From: Mycolicibacterium phlei | Lineage (GTDB): Bacteria; Actinomycetota; Actinomycetes; Mycobacteriales; Mycobacteriaceae | DNA length: 64,000 nt | Reading direction: 5' to 3' | Assembly (NCBI RefSeq): GCF_001583415.1 | Contig: NZ_CP014475.1 | Span: 4,836,001-4,900,000 of the forward strand | Shown: positions 29,101 through 37,110 of the stretch, piece by piece | Layout of the letters: each line of letters starts with the position of its first letter | How positions within the stretch are numbered: position 1 is the stretch's first letter | Notes under the pieces: generated by a model | What the model was told of the DNA's origin: nothing | Databases searched by the model: none | Seen by the model: only the letters and a program-made list of their open reading frames with translations | Translations under genes and position numbers: made by a program

Positions 29101-30145
29101 GGTGCGGGGCCTCCTCGGTGCGGTGGATCAGCGTGACGCCTGCCAGCCCACCGCGCGGCAGCACGGTCTCGGGGTCGACGTCGGGATCGTCGATGACGAT
29201 CAGCAGGTGCCTGGCGCCGGTCTCGTCGGTGACACCGAACGGCTGGCGGCCCTCCAGCGCGGGTGCCAGCAGGTTGCGCAGTTCGGCCACATCGCGGGCC
29301 AGGTAGCGGGCCGGGCCCGCGCCGTCGACCGCACCGGGAACGTCGTTGTGCGGCAACCACTTCAGCCAGGACCAGTCGTCGCCCTCGATGGCGGGTGACA
29401 GCAGCGCGACGCCGAGCACGGCGGGGTCGTGCCAGGTGACCGCCTGGGCCAGCCACGCCCGCAGCGCGCCGCGGATGTCGTCGGCCTCGCCGTAGAGGGT
29501 GACCCGGGAGACCTTGCCCAGGTCCAGGCCCGCGGGCACCGCGCGCACCGTGCGCTGCACGTCGAGCAGGCTGCGCAGGGCGCTGTGCGACACCGGCTCC
29601 AGGTCGACCTCGTCGACGGTGTCCTTCACCCGCAGGGTGGCGTTGAGCGGGGCGTCGTGCAGCCCGGTGCGCACCACCAGGAAGTCGGGATCGTGCGGGT
29701 CGCGCTCCCACTGCCGGCGGGTGTCGGGCACGTCGACCAGCAGCTGCGGGTCCGGGTGCGACCATTCCAGCGCGGCCCGCTGTTCGGCGGCGTGCGCGCG
29801 GATGTTGTCGCGCACCACCGACAGATAGCGCAGGTAGTCGGCGCGCTCGGCGTCGATCTCCTCGGTGCGCATCTTGTTGTCGGTGCCGCGGTACAGCGCG
29901 GTGGCGGCCAGCAGCAGCACGAACGGGAAGAACAGCGTCGTCGGCGAGATCAGCCGCATGCCGGTGGCGACCAGCGCCACGATCATGCCGACGATCAGGA
30001 TGACGATCAGGTACGGCAGCGCCCGGCGCAGCAGCGACGGCGGCACCGCGCGCGGCAGCTCCGGCGGCGGCTCGATGGTGATGGTGCCCTTGCGCGTCGT
30101 CGGCACCGGAATCCGGCGGCGCGCCTCGAAGATCAACCGGCTCAC
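26177..30145 (-). CDS. eccC3: ESX-3 FtsK/SpoIIIE-type ATPase EccC3
   Basis: 1322 residues from GTG 30145 (VSRLIFEARRR), the start matching known EccC3 proteins; an in-frame ATG at 30250 would overlap eccB3 by 53 bp and add an unrelated leader. Two transmembrane helices lie at about residues 43-62 and 66-86, followed by a DUF domain and three ATPase domains. Their P-loops are GMTGSGKS (about residue 479), GGPKSGKT (about 831) and GDNKSGKT (about 1098). EccC is the motor that recognises substrates by their YxxxD/E signals and drives export. It lies 52 bp after eccB3 and overlaps PE5 by one base. Confidence 0.95.
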   Translation of the reverse strand: MSRLIFEARRRIPVPTTRKGTITIEPPPELPRAVPPSLLRRALPYLIVILIVGMIVALVATGMRLISPTTLFFPFVLLLAATALYRGTDNKMRTEEIDAERADYLRYLSVVRDNIRAHAAEQRAALEWSHPDPQLLVDVPDTRRQWERDPHDPDFLVVRTGLHDAPLNATLRVKDTVDEVDLEPVSHSALRSLLDVQRTVRAVPAGLDLGKVSRVTLYGEADDIRGALRAWLAQAVTWHDPAVLGVALLSPAIEGDDWSWLKWLPHNDVPGAVDGAGPARYLARDVAELRNLLAPALEGRQPFGVTDETGARHLLIVIDDPDVDPETVLPRGGLAGVTLIHRTEEAPHREQYADPERPILKVADGRLERWQTGGWQPHVDQADSLDVATTRHIARRLSRWDSNPSHARTSSSGVATFSTLLGIPDAAALDVASLWAPRSRAEELRVPIGVTATGEPLIFDLKDEAEGGMGPHGLMIGMTGSGKSQTLMSILLSLLTTHPADRLIVIYADFKGEAGADIFRDFPQVVAVISNMAEKKSLADRFADTLRGEVARREQLLMEAGRRVQGSAFSSVREYEEAIAAGHDLPPIPTLLVVADEFSLMLADHPEYADLFDYVARKGRSFRIHLLFASQTLDVGRIKDIDKNTSYRIGLKVASPAVSRQIIGVEDAFHIESGPDHKGEGYLVPAPGAMPIKFRSTYVDGIYDPPRAEKSIVVQSVPVPQRFTAGHVEAPADTVVVSDPAAQEDRPPRKLIATIGEQLKHYGPKAPALWLPPLDEPIPLDELLARTQIPQRQWRWPLGEIDRPFAMRRDPLVYDATSAASNVLIHGGPKSGKTTALKTFILSAAALHSPRDVTFYCLDYGGGQLAELADLAHVGSVASPLEPERIRRTFGELEQLLRARQARGGNDRNGQRDEYGEVFLVIDNLYAFSRDNTDTFNTRNPLLAKVTELVNTGMAYGIHVVVTTPNWLEVPLAMRDGLGLRLELRLPDARESNVRITGALRRPAESVPADQPGRGLTMAAEHFLFAEPSSRAVEAINARHPGVTAPPVRLLPRDLAPDTVAPLYPAPETVVIGQREQDLAPVPLSFADNPLLMVFGDNKSGKTTLLRHLIRTIREHSTPDQVAFTVIDRRLHLVDEPLFDDNEYTPNIDRITPAMMGLTALLEKRRPPAGLSPQELAGWNYRSPESGHIHYLIIDDVDQIPDAPAVSGPFAGQRPWTGIIGLLSQAGELGLRVIVTARAMGSAHALMTAPLLRRLNELQANILMLSGNLQDSGKIRGQRFLRLPPGRAMLLDDGDAPTFLQLVNPIADAVPGTPGNRGREYS

Positions 30146-30197
30146 GCTCCGACCTCGCAGGCTCGGTCGGTGCGTGCTGTGCCCAATGTTCGCTCGC

Positions 30198-31724
30198 TCA
30201 CGGGTTCTCCCTAATGACAGCGGGGCGCGGATCGGCAGCCAGGCCGTCATGGGCCAGCAGCGCGTCGGCGCGCGAGAGGGTCGGGCCGGGCGCGAACTGG
30301 CTCAGCAGCGACCACGGGATGGGGACCGCCGGCTCGGTCAGGCCGAGCGCGGAGATGGCCTTGTCGTCGGCGTCCTCGTCGAGGCCGTAGCGGACGCCGG
30401 TGTCGCTGAGCCAGAAGTACGCTCCCCCGGAGCTCTGCACCAGGTAGCCCAGACCCGGTGTCAGCACCACCTGGTCGGCGGTGGAACCCGCGCCGGCGCT
30501 GACCAGCGGGACGGGGCGCAGCCCGTCGGCCACCGGCAGCGTGACCCCGGAGCGCAGTTCGATGTCGGCGCCGGTGGCGTCGGCGGGCCGGACCCACCGG
30601 GCGCAGGTCAGCGGCGCCCGGTCGGCGTCGATCAGCGAAACCGGTTCGGCCGGATAGGCATCGGCGTCGATCTCGGTGGACACCGGCAGGCTGGCGATGT
30701 CGTCGGCGCCCAGCCGCGGCACCTGGTCCAGCCCGTAGGACTCGGTGTTGCGCATGATCGCCGCCAGCACCGGGGAGATCGGCTGCAGCCCGTCGGCGAG
30801 CACCGCGTAGTGGCGCAGCGTGCCGTCGGCGGCGTAGGCGGCGACGACGGCGCCCAGCGGCGCGGCCACCGGCAGCGGATAACGCGGCGGCTCACCGGCG
30901 TTCGCGACGGCAGGCGGGTTCAGCGCGGGGGCCTCGGGGATCACGTTGAACAGCCCGGGCGCGATGGGCCGGGCAGGCGGCGGCACCGCGCCCAGCCCGA
31001 GCGCGGTGGTGACCGCGCGGTTGTTCAGGTCGATGCGGCTGCGGCGGCCGTCCCACAGCAGCCAGGTGCCCGCACTCGGACCGGTCGGGGTGGTGACCAG
31101 CACGGCGTCGTTGGCGCCCAACGGTTTCGCCCGCTCGCCGCCGTCGGTCAGCGCGCCGGCGATCAGCGTGACTCCGGACGCCGGCCCGGACACCCCGTCG
31201 CAGACGGTCCAGTCGGCGTCGCGGGTGGTGTTCTGCACCATGCGCTCCGGGGCACCGGGGATGCCGAGCAGGTTGCCGCGCGGGAACTGGTCGATCTCGC
31301 TGGTCTTGACCTGGGTCGGGTTGTCGGGCCGCCCGGCGATCAGCCGCGCCGAGGTCAGGTTGAGCACCGGGTGGACGGCGTCACCGAGGCGGACGTACAG
31401 CGCGGAGGTGGTGCGGTCGGCCAGGATCGCGTCGTTGCCCGCCACCCCGCCGGGACGGATCAGCGAGAACACGAAGCAGCCGGCCAGGCCGGTGATCAGC
31501 ACCAGCGCGCCGACCAGCACCGAACGGCTCTGGGTGCGCAGCGGGTCGACCAGCATCCGGGTGTCGTGCAGGGCGACGCCGGATGCGATGCGGCGCATGA
31601 CGAATCGCCACCCGGAGACCTGGTGGCGGGTGACGAACCCGCGGCGGTACTGCACCCGCTCGGGGTTCTCGTTGGCCGGGGTCCGCGACGCGAAGGCGCG
31701 GCGGTCGTTGTCGGGGGTGCTCAT
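30198..31724 (-). CDS. eccB3: ESX-3 core component EccB3
   Basis: 508 residues. The cytoplasmic N-terminus (~65 residues, RRGFVTRHQVSGWRF) is followed by one transmembrane helix (VLVGALVLITGLAGCFVFSLI, about residues 69-89). A large periplasmic domain with the repeated EccB beta-structure and a Cys pair (VCDGV ... TCARW) completes it. EccB contacts MycP and forms the periplasmic part of the complex. ATGA overlap with the eccA3 stop indicates translational coupling. Confidence 0.94.
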   Translation of the reverse strand: MSTPDNDRRAFASRTPANENPERVQYRRGFVTRHQVSGWRFVMRRIASGVALHDTRMLVDPLRTQSRSVLVGALVLITGLAGCFVFSLIRPGGVAGNDAILADRTTSALYVRLGDAVHPVLNLTSARLIAGRPDNPTQVKTSEIDQFPRGNLLGIPGAPERMVQNTTRDADWTVCDGVSGPASGVTLIAGALTDGGERAKPLGANDAVLVTTPTGPSAGTWLLWDGRRSRIDLNNRAVTTALGLGAVPPPARPIAPGLFNVIPEAPALNPPAVANAGEPPRYPLPVAAPLGAVVAAYAADGTLRHYAVLADGLQPISPVLAAIMRNTESYGLDQVPRLGADDIASLPVSTEIDADAYPAEPVSLIDADRAPLTCARWVRPADATGADIELRSGVTLPVADGLRPVPLVSAGAGSTADQVVLTPGLGYLVQSSGGAYFWLSDTGVRYGLDEDADDKAISALGLTEPAVPIPWSLLSQFAPGPTLSRADALLAHDGLAADPRPAVIRENP

Positions 31725-33550
31725 TGCGGCACCGTCAGACCCAGGCCGCGCAGCAGCGGTTCGGCGGACTTGGTGACGTCCTCGTCGGTGATGGTCATCA
31801 GTTCTTCATCGGTGAATTCGTGGTCCTCGCCGAACTCGGGCGAGTGGTCGAGCCGGTACTCGCGCTCCTCCTCGGAGCGCTCGACCAGGTTGCGGACGAA
31901 GCGGCCGTTACCGGCGATGTCGAGGCAGCGGCGCTGTACGCCGTTCGCGTCAGCCGTTGTGGCCGAGGCCAATTGGGTGAACAGCCGCTCCATGTGCGCC
32001 AGCGCGGCCGGCTCGAAGGTGCTGTCGCGCTTCTCGGCCATCCGCACCGCGATCTCGACGAGCTCGGCCGGGGTGTACGACGGGAAGTCGATGCTGCGGG
32101 TGAAGCGCGAGCGCAGACCCTCGTTGGTGTCGAGGAACGCGTCGAGGTCCTTGCGGTAGCCGGCGATGATCACCACCAGGCGTTCGCGGTCGTTCTCCAT
32201 GCGGGCCAGCAGGGTGTCGATGGCGACCAGACCGAAGTCGTTCTTGGCGCCGGTGGACACCAGGGCGTAGGCCTCGTCGAGGAACAGCACGCCGTCCAGG
32301 GCGCTGTCGATGATCGCGTTGGTCTTGGCCTCGGTCTCGCCGATGTGCTGGCCGATCAGGTCGGCGCGGTGCACCTCGCGGACCGTCTCCTTCTTCAGGA
32401 TGCCCAGCCCGCAGTAGATCTTGGCGACGACGCGGGCGATGGTGGTCTTACCGGTGCCGGGCGGGCCCGCGAACACCAGGTGGTTGGTGCGGGTGGCCAC
32501 GGCGAGCCCGCGCTCCTGGCGGCGCAGCGCCATCGCGACCGAGCTCTTCAGCCGCGCGACCTGGTACTTGACCTCTTCCAGGCCGATGAACTCGGCGAGT
32601 TCGGCCTCGGCCTCCACCAACAGGTGGGCCTTGCGCTCCTTGGCGCCGGGGTCGACGAACTCGGCCTCGGTGGGTTCGGTGGCCGGGTCCCACGGGTCGG
32701 TGCGGCCCTCGATGCGCGCGGCCGTCGTCGGCACGATGCCGTAGGAGCTGTCCGACAGCGCCAGCTCGACCTGCTCGTTTCCCGGGTTGGCGGCGTACAG
32801 CTCGGCCAGCACGTCGTTGGCCTCGAGCTCCTCGCCCTGCGCGCGCAGGCACAGCGCCTTGACCAGGGTGCCGTCCACGGTGGCGACGTCGACGGGGCCG
32901 GCGGGCTCCTCGAGATAGGACAGTGCGGGCGCGTACATGCCCAGCCGCGCCAGCGAGGTGCCCAGCGCGACCTTCACCGCGTGCGCGGTGGTCTCGTCGA
33001 GCGTCTCGTCGGTGACGACCGGGGTGAGCAGCCGCACCACGTCCGACCAGCGTTCGGTGCGGTAGTACATCGCCACCCGCACCCACCGCGCGGGCAGCCA
33101 GTCGGGACGGCGCGCGATCAGCGGTTCGACGAGGGTGTCGGCGCCCGCGTAGTCGCCGGCGTCGCACAGCGTGACCGCGTAGGCCAGGCAGAAGTCGTCG
33201 GGGGTGGACGCCGGCAGCCGCAGGTACAGACCGGTGTCGTAGGTGAACGCGAGATCGCCGTCGGCGAGTTCGACGGCGCGTTGCAGCACACCGGCGGTGG
33301 CGACGGTCGTCCAGATAGCCTCGAGCACGCGGGGGCTGGTGTCGCCCGCGGCGGCCAGTCCGGTCCACGCATCGCACTGGTCACGGGCGATCCGGGTCAG
33401 TTCAGCAAAGCCCGCCCGGGCCGCAGCCGGATCTGCGGGTCGGCGGCGGTCATGCACCGACAGACCCAGGGCCCGGCAAGACGTCGCGAACCGACTGACC
33501 ACGTCGTGGTCGACGCGCGAGGTCGCAGCAAATTCGGTTGGTAGCGGCAC
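31721..33550 (-). CDS. eccA3: ESX-3 cytosolic AAA+ ATPase EccA3
   Basis: 609 residues from GTG 33550, with a ggggaga ribosome site. The N-terminal half is a TPR-like helical domain (about 1-280). The C-terminal half is a CbxX/CfqX-type AAA+ module with Walker A GPPGTGKTTIA near residue 365 and Walker B VLFLDEAYAL near residue 423, then an arginine-finger region (GLRSRFTRSI). EccA proteins are thought to remodel or release substrate-chaperone complexes. It is the first gene of the ESX-3 operon, directly behind the twin IdeR-like boxes, so its promoter probably makes the locus iron-responsive. Confidence 0.94.
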   Translation of the reverse strand: MPLPTEFAATSRVDHDVVSRFATSCRALGLSVHDRRRPADPAAARAGFAELTRIARDQCDAWTGLAAAGDTSPRVLEAIWTTVATAGVLQRAVELADGDLAFTYDTGLYLRLPASTPDDFCLAYAVTLCDAGDYAGADTLVEPLIARRPDWLPARWVRVAMYYRTERWSDVVRLLTPVVTDETLDETTAHAVKVALGTSLARLGMYAPALSYLEEPAGPVDVATVDGTLVKALCLRAQGEELEANDVLAELYAANPGNEQVELALSDSSYGIVPTTAARIEGRTDPWDPATEPTEAEFVDPGAKERKAHLLVEAEAELAEFIGLEEVKYQVARLKSSVAMALRRQERGLAVATRTNHLVFAGPPGTGKTTIARVVAKIYCGLGILKKETVREVHRADLIGQHIGETEAKTNAIIDSALDGVLFLDEAYALVSTGAKNDFGLVAIDTLLARMENDRERLVVIIAGYRKDLDAFLDTNEGLRSRFTRSIDFPSYTPAELVEIAVRMAEKRDSTFEPAALAHMERLFTQLASATTADANGVQRRCLDIAGNGRFVRNLVERSEEEREYRLDHSPEFGEDHEFTDEELMTITDEDVTKSAEPLLRGLGLTVPQ

Positions 33551-33564
33551 GCGCCGGTCTCCCC

Positions 33565-33617
33565 TTAAGTTATGACAGGCTAACCTTCCTGGCAGAAGTT
33601 AGCATTGCATAACTTAA
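33565..33617. promoter_or_regulatory. Twin IdeR-like iron boxes in an imperfect 53-bp palindrome
   Basis: Perfect 10-bp arms TTAAGTTATG (33565-33574) and CATAACTTAA (33608-33617) bound the region. Box 1, TTATGACAGGCTAACCTTC at 33570-33588, matches 14 of 19 positions of the IdeR/DtxR consensus (TTAGGTTAGSCTAACCTAA). Box 2, read on the minus strand from 33612 to 33594, matches 12 of 19. They are arranged head to head around position 33591. They lie 20-70 bp upstream of eccA3, where an iron-dependent repressor would block the ESX-3 promoter. Confidence 0.75.
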
Positions 33618-33643
33618 CTGTCGAGACGCACCCGGCGCCCGCC

Positions 33644-34534
33644 TCAGACCAGCGGACGGCCCGTGCGCACGCGCCAGTCGAGGTCCTTGAGGAGCACGTT
33701 GAACGGGAACTGCTTCACGAACCGCGGCATCCGGTGGTAGACGGCGCCGACGGCGCTCATGATCCGGTTGAACTTCCGCTGCTTGTCCTCGTCCCAGGGC
33801 AGCCCCATCTCGTCGCGGAACCGCTGCGGCAGGAAACCGGTCGTGATGAACAGGAACACGGCGTCGGCGCGCTTCTGCAGCCAGGACGGCAGCCTGGCCT
33901 CGCCGAGCCGGCCCGCGCAGATCGGCCAGAGGTAGTCGCGCACCGCGTCGTCGATGTGCACCTTCTCCAGCGACTGCTGCCAGTACTCGTCGAAGGCCTT
34001 GCGGTCGGCGGGCCACATCTCGGCGGGCACCTGCAGGGTGGTGCCCAGTGCCGCGCCGTCGCGGTAGTGCCGGTCGGCGGACTCGTCGTCCATCTCGCCG
34101 ATGAAGACGCGGTAGACGTCGACGAAGCCCTTGTACAGGCAGGCCGCCACCCACAGCTGCAGTTCCTTGTCGAAGGCGTTGTACTCGACCGGATCGCCCG
34201 GCAGCGAGTGCACCTGCGCGTGTGACCGGTTGACCGCGCGCCGGTAGGTGGCCTTCTGCTCGTCGGTGCCCATGAGCGCGACGGCCAGGTAGGTGAAGGT
34301 GGTCCTGGCCCGCTTGATCGGGTGCTTGTCGGCGCGTCCGCTCTCCACCCGGCTGTCCTTGACGCCGTAGCCGACACCCGGGCGGGCGAGTTCCATGACG
34401 ATGTTGGCCGGTCCGGACAGCAGCCCGATCCCGAGGACCGCGTCCTCCGGCGCCACGTCGCGCCGCTGTGGGCGGCCCGGCAGCGGTGCGTCGTTGACCG
34501 GCCGTCCGACGTGGTCGATCGGTGCGGATGCCAT
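33644..34534 (-). CDS. MpaB/DUF2236-family oxygenase-like protein (Rv0276-like)
   Basis: 296 residues from MASAPIDHVGRPVND; the ATG at 34534 has gggga upstream and is preferred to the in-frame start at 34585. The sequence follows the DUF2236 pattern related to latex-clearing protein and MpaB: RPGVGYGVKDSRVESGRADKHP, HAQVHSLPGDPVEYNAFD and the charged EMDDESADRHYRDG region with His candidates for haem binding. The reaction is unknown for mycobacterial members. It is divergent from the TetR gene at 34633, as Rv0276 is from Rv0275c, and ends just before the ESX-3 promoter. Confidence 0.82.
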   Translation of the reverse strand: MASAPIDHVGRPVNDAPLPGRPQRRDVAPEDAVLGIGLLSGPANIVMELARPGVGYGVKDSRVESGRADKHPIKRARTTFTYLAVALMGTDEQKATYRRAVNRSHAQVHSLPGDPVEYNAFDKELQLWVAACLYKGFVDVYRVFIGEMDDESADRHYRDGAALGTTLQVPAEMWPADRKAFDEYWQQSLEKVHIDDAVRDYLWPICAGRLGEARLPSWLQKRADAVFLFITTGFLPQRFRDEMGLPWDEDKQRKFNRIMSAVGAVYHRMPRFVKQFPFNVLLKDLDWRVRTGRPLV

Positions 34535-34586
34535 GCGATCCCCTGTTCGCCGAAATGTGAGAACGAATGTTTCCTGATATTGCACT

Positions 34587-34600
34587 CCGTTCGCGAACGG
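34587..34600. promoter_or_regulatory. 14-bp perfect palindrome, candidate TetR operator
   Basis: CCGTTCGCGAACGG is a perfect palindrome in the 98-bp gap between the divergent MpaB-like and TetR genes. It lies 33 bp before the TetR start. A role in autoregulation is inferred from position. Confidence 0.55.
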
Positions 34601-34632
34601 GTGTCAAGGACGACGGGTGCCAAGATGGCGGC

Positions 34633-35235
34633 ATGGCTCAGGTCCGGCCCTACCGCGGTGTCGACGCCGCCGAACGCGTCGCCCAGCGCCGCCACCGGCT
34701 GCTGGAGGCCGGCCTGGACCTGCTCGGCGACGGCGAGGGTGACCCCGCGGAGCTGACCGTGCGCGCGATCTGCGCGCGCGCCGGGCTCGGGGTGCGCTAC
34801 TTCTACGAGAGCTTCACCGACAAGGACGACTTCGTCACCCAGGTCTACGACTGGGTGATCGCCGACATCGCGACGACCACGCAGGCCGCGGTCGCGGCCG
34901 CTCCGCGGCGCGAGGCACCGCGCGCGGCAATGGCCAACATCGTGCGGATCATCGCCGCCGACCCGCGGGTGGGCCGGCTGGTGTTCAGCGTCCAGTTGTC
35001 CAACACCGTGATCGTGCGCAAGCGCGCGGAGTCGACGGCGTTGTTCGCCGGGCTGCTGCTGCAGCACTCCGACGCCGTCGGCCTCGACGAGGCGACCGCG
35101 CATTTCGCCGTCGGCGGGGCGGGACAGACGCTCAGCGCGTGGCTGGCGGGCACCCTCGATTTGGACGCCGACGAACTGGTGGACCGGCTGGCGGCGAACA
35201 TCAACGCGCTGGTGGGCAGGCCGCCCGCCGGCTAG
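34633..35235 (+). CDS. TetR-family regulator (Rv0275c-like)
   Basis: 200 residues from MAQVRPYRGVDAAERVAQRR. The helix-turn-helix reads LTVRAICARAGLGVRYFYESFTDKDDFVTQVYD (about residues 40-75), a TetR_N domain. The C-terminal domain is an orphan ligand-binding region. It is divergent from the MpaB-like gene with a perfect palindrome between them, so it probably represses that gene and itself. It converges on the VOC gene with a 4-bp overlap. Confidence 0.85.
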   Translation: MAQVRPYRGVDAAERVAQRRHRLLEAGLDLLGDGEGDPAELTVRAICARAGLGVRYFYESFTDKDDFVTQVYDWVIADIATTTQAAVAAAPRREAPRAAMANIVRIIAADPRVGRLVFSVQLSNTVIVRKRAESTALFAGLLLQHSDAVGLDEATAHFAVGGAGQTLSAWLAGTLDLDADELVDRLAANINALVGRPPAG

Positions 35236-35807
35236 ACCGTCGTCCTCGGCCTGCGGTCGGCCGCCGTCCTGGGCGTGGTCACCGTGTCATCGTCGGTGAA
35301 TTCCTTGGTCCAGCAGGCGAATTCAAGGGTGATGCCGTCCGGGTCGTGGAAGTAGAAGGAGCGCACGTACACCCCCGGATGCACCGTCGGTGACACCTGT
35401 GACGGGCTCTCGTCGTGGTTGAGCACCGGGCCCACCCGCACCCCCTTGGCCTTGAGGCGCTGACGGTACTCGTCGAACTTCTCGGCGGGCACGTAGAACG
35501 CCAGGTGGTTCATCGAGCCGACCGAGCTGACGATGTCGCCGATACCGGGCAGCGCCTGCGGCGAGGAGACCCCCGGCACCCGGTCCGGTGCGTCGGCGAA
35601 CCAGAAGAACGCCACACAGTCGCCGTTGCCCGCGTCGAAGAAGAAGTGCTGCCCCATCCCGCCCGGCAGGTCCAGGGACTTGACCAGCGGCATGCCGAGC
35701 ACGTTGCTGTAGAAGTCGACGGTGCGGGCCATGTCGGAGCAGACCAGCGCGACATGGTTGATGCCGCCGAGTTCGAACTCCGGGTTAGGTTTGGCAGGCC
35801 TGATCAT
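35232..35807 (-). CDS. VOC/glyoxalase-fold protein (Rv0274-like)
   Basis: 191 residues. Two beta-alpha-beta-beta-beta modules of the vicinal-oxygen-chelate fold: INHVALVCSDMARTVDFYSNVLGM (about residues 16-39) and MNHLAFYVPAEKFDEYRQRL (about 98-117). Potential metal ligands are the His of INHVAL, the His of MNHLAF and the Glu of ITLEFACW; these are the positions used by glyoxalases and extradiol dioxygenases. The exact reaction is unknown. It is divergent from the alpha/beta-hydrolase gene, with a 17-bp palindrome between. Confidence 0.83.
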   Translation of the reverse strand: MIRPAKPNPEFELGGINHVALVCSDMARTVDFYSNVLGMPLVKSLDLPGGMGQHFFFDAGNGDCVAFFWFADAPDRVPGVSSPQALPGIGDIVSSVGSMNHLAFYVPAEKFDEYRQRLKAKGVRVGPVLNHDESPSQVSPTVHPGVYVRSFYFHDPDGITLEFACWTKEFTDDDTVTTPRTAADRRPRTTV

Positions 35808-35841
35808 CGGCGCCTCCTCGCGACCTGAAACACCTTACCGC

Positions 35842-35858
35842 ATCGGGAATTTCCCGAT
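35842..35858. promoter_or_regulatory. 17-bp palindrome between VOC and hydrolase genes
   Basis: ATCGGGAA-t-TTCCCGAT is a perfect inverted repeat with 8-bp arms and a one-base centre. It lies 34 bp upstream of the VOC start and about 110 bp upstream of the hydrolase start, a typical place for an operator controlling both directions. The regulator is not evident. Confidence 0.55.
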
Positions 35859-35967
35859 TTCGCTCCGGACCCAACTTACTCGCCAGTACCATTGAGCAGT
35901 TCGACAATCAAAGATCTTTCCGCCCAACGCTTTTTAAACAACCGACCTAACCGCCGGGTGGCCGCGC

Positions 35968-37110
35968 ATGTCCAGAACGTCTCTGAGCTCGGGAGCCCCG
36001 GGCGTCACCCGGGAGTTCGTCGGCCTGGATTCACCCACCGCGCGGCGGGCCGGGGCCGGCGGCCATCCGTGCCAGGGCATCTATTACCGCGGTGTCGGCC
36101 GTAAACCCAAGGTGGCGGTGATCGCCACGCACTATCAGATCGACTTCTCCGAGCACTATCTCGCCGACTACATCGCCACCCGCGGCATCGGCTTCCTCGG
36201 CTGGAACACCCGCTTCCGCGGGTTCGAGAGCAGCTTCCTGCTCGACCACGCCCTCGTCGACATCGGCGTCGGGGTCCGGTGGCTGCGCGAGGTGCAGAAC
36301 ATCGAAACCGTGGTGCTGCTCGGCAACTCCGGCGGCGGTTCGCTGATGGCGGCCTACCAGGCACAGGCGGTCCACCACCACGTGACGCCGATGCCCGGGA
36401 TGCGCCCGGCCGCCGGACTCAACGACCTCCCGCCCGCCGACGGCTTCGTCGTCACCGCCGCCCACCTGGGCAGGCCGGACGTGCTGACCGCCTGGATGGA
36501 CGCCGCCGTCGTCGACGAGAACGACCCGGTGGCAACCGATCCGGAGCTCGACCTGTTCAGCGAGGCCAACGGCCCGCCCTACGCACCGGAGTTCGTCGAG
36601 CGATACCGGGCCGCGCAGGTCGCGCGCAACCACGCGATCACCGACTGGGTGGAGGCCGAGCTGGCCCGGGTGCGCGCCGCCGGCTTCTCCGACCGGCCGT
36701 TCTCGGTGATGCGGACCTGGGCCGACCCCCGCATGGTCGATCCCACCCTGGAGCCCACCAACCGGCCCGCCAACATGTGCTACGCCGGAGTTCCGGTGCA
36801 GGCCAACCGGTCCGCGCGGGGCATCGCCGCGCACACCACGCTGCGCAACTGGCTGGCCATGTGGAGCCTGCGGCACGCGCAGACCCGCGCCGAACCTCAT
36901 CTGCAGCTGATCACCTGCCCGGCGCTGGTGATCAACGCCGAACAGGACACCGGGGTGTTCCCGTCGGACGCGCAACGCATCCACGACGCGCTCGCCAGCA
37001 CCGACAACACCCGGTGCTCGATCAACACCGACCACTACTTCACCACCCCCGGCGCCCGCAGCGAACAGGCCGATACGATCGCCAGGTGGATCGCCAAACG
37101 GTGGCGGTGA
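35968..37110 (+). CDS. Alpha/beta-hydrolase-fold protein (Rv0272c-like)
   Basis: 380 residues. VVLLGNSGGGSLMAAY (near residue 120) is the nucleophile elbow (GxSxG); TDHYFTTPGA near the C-terminus gives the likely catalytic His and INAEQDTGVF the Asp region. No signal peptide. It is the first gene of a probable three-gene unit with a 2-hydroxyacid dehydrogenase (GTGA overlap) and fadE6 (10-bp gap), which suggests work on an acyl or hydroxyacyl thioester. The substrate is unknown. Confidence 0.8.
   Translation: MSRTSLSSGAPGVTREFVGLDSPTARRAGAGGHPCQGIYYRGVGRKPKVAVIATHYQIDFSEHYLADYIATRGIGFLGWNTRFRGFESSFLLDHALVDIGVGVRWLREVQNIETVVLLGNSGGGSLMAAYQAQAVHHHVTPMPGMRPAAGLNDLPPADGFVVTAAHLGRPDVLTAWMDAAVVDENDPVATDPELDLFSEANGPPYAPEFVERYRAAQVARNHAITDWVEAELARVRAAGFSDRPFSVMRTWADPRMVDPTLEPTNRPANMCYAGVPVQANRSARGIAAHTTLRNWLAMWSLRHAQTRAEPHLQLITCPALVINAEQDTGVFPSDAQRIHDALASTDNTRCSINTDHYFTTPGARSEQADTIARWIAKRWR

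Noticed and set aside
26120..29398. 1092-codon open frame on the plus strand
   Set aside because: It is antisense to eccC3 and its composition (Gln/Arg/Gly/Val repeats, no domain) is what GC-rich third positions produce opposite a real gene.
30146..30250. Upstream ATG start for eccC3
   Set aside because: It would add 35 residues unlike any EccC3 and overlap eccB3 by 53 bp; GTG 30145 gives the family N-terminus.
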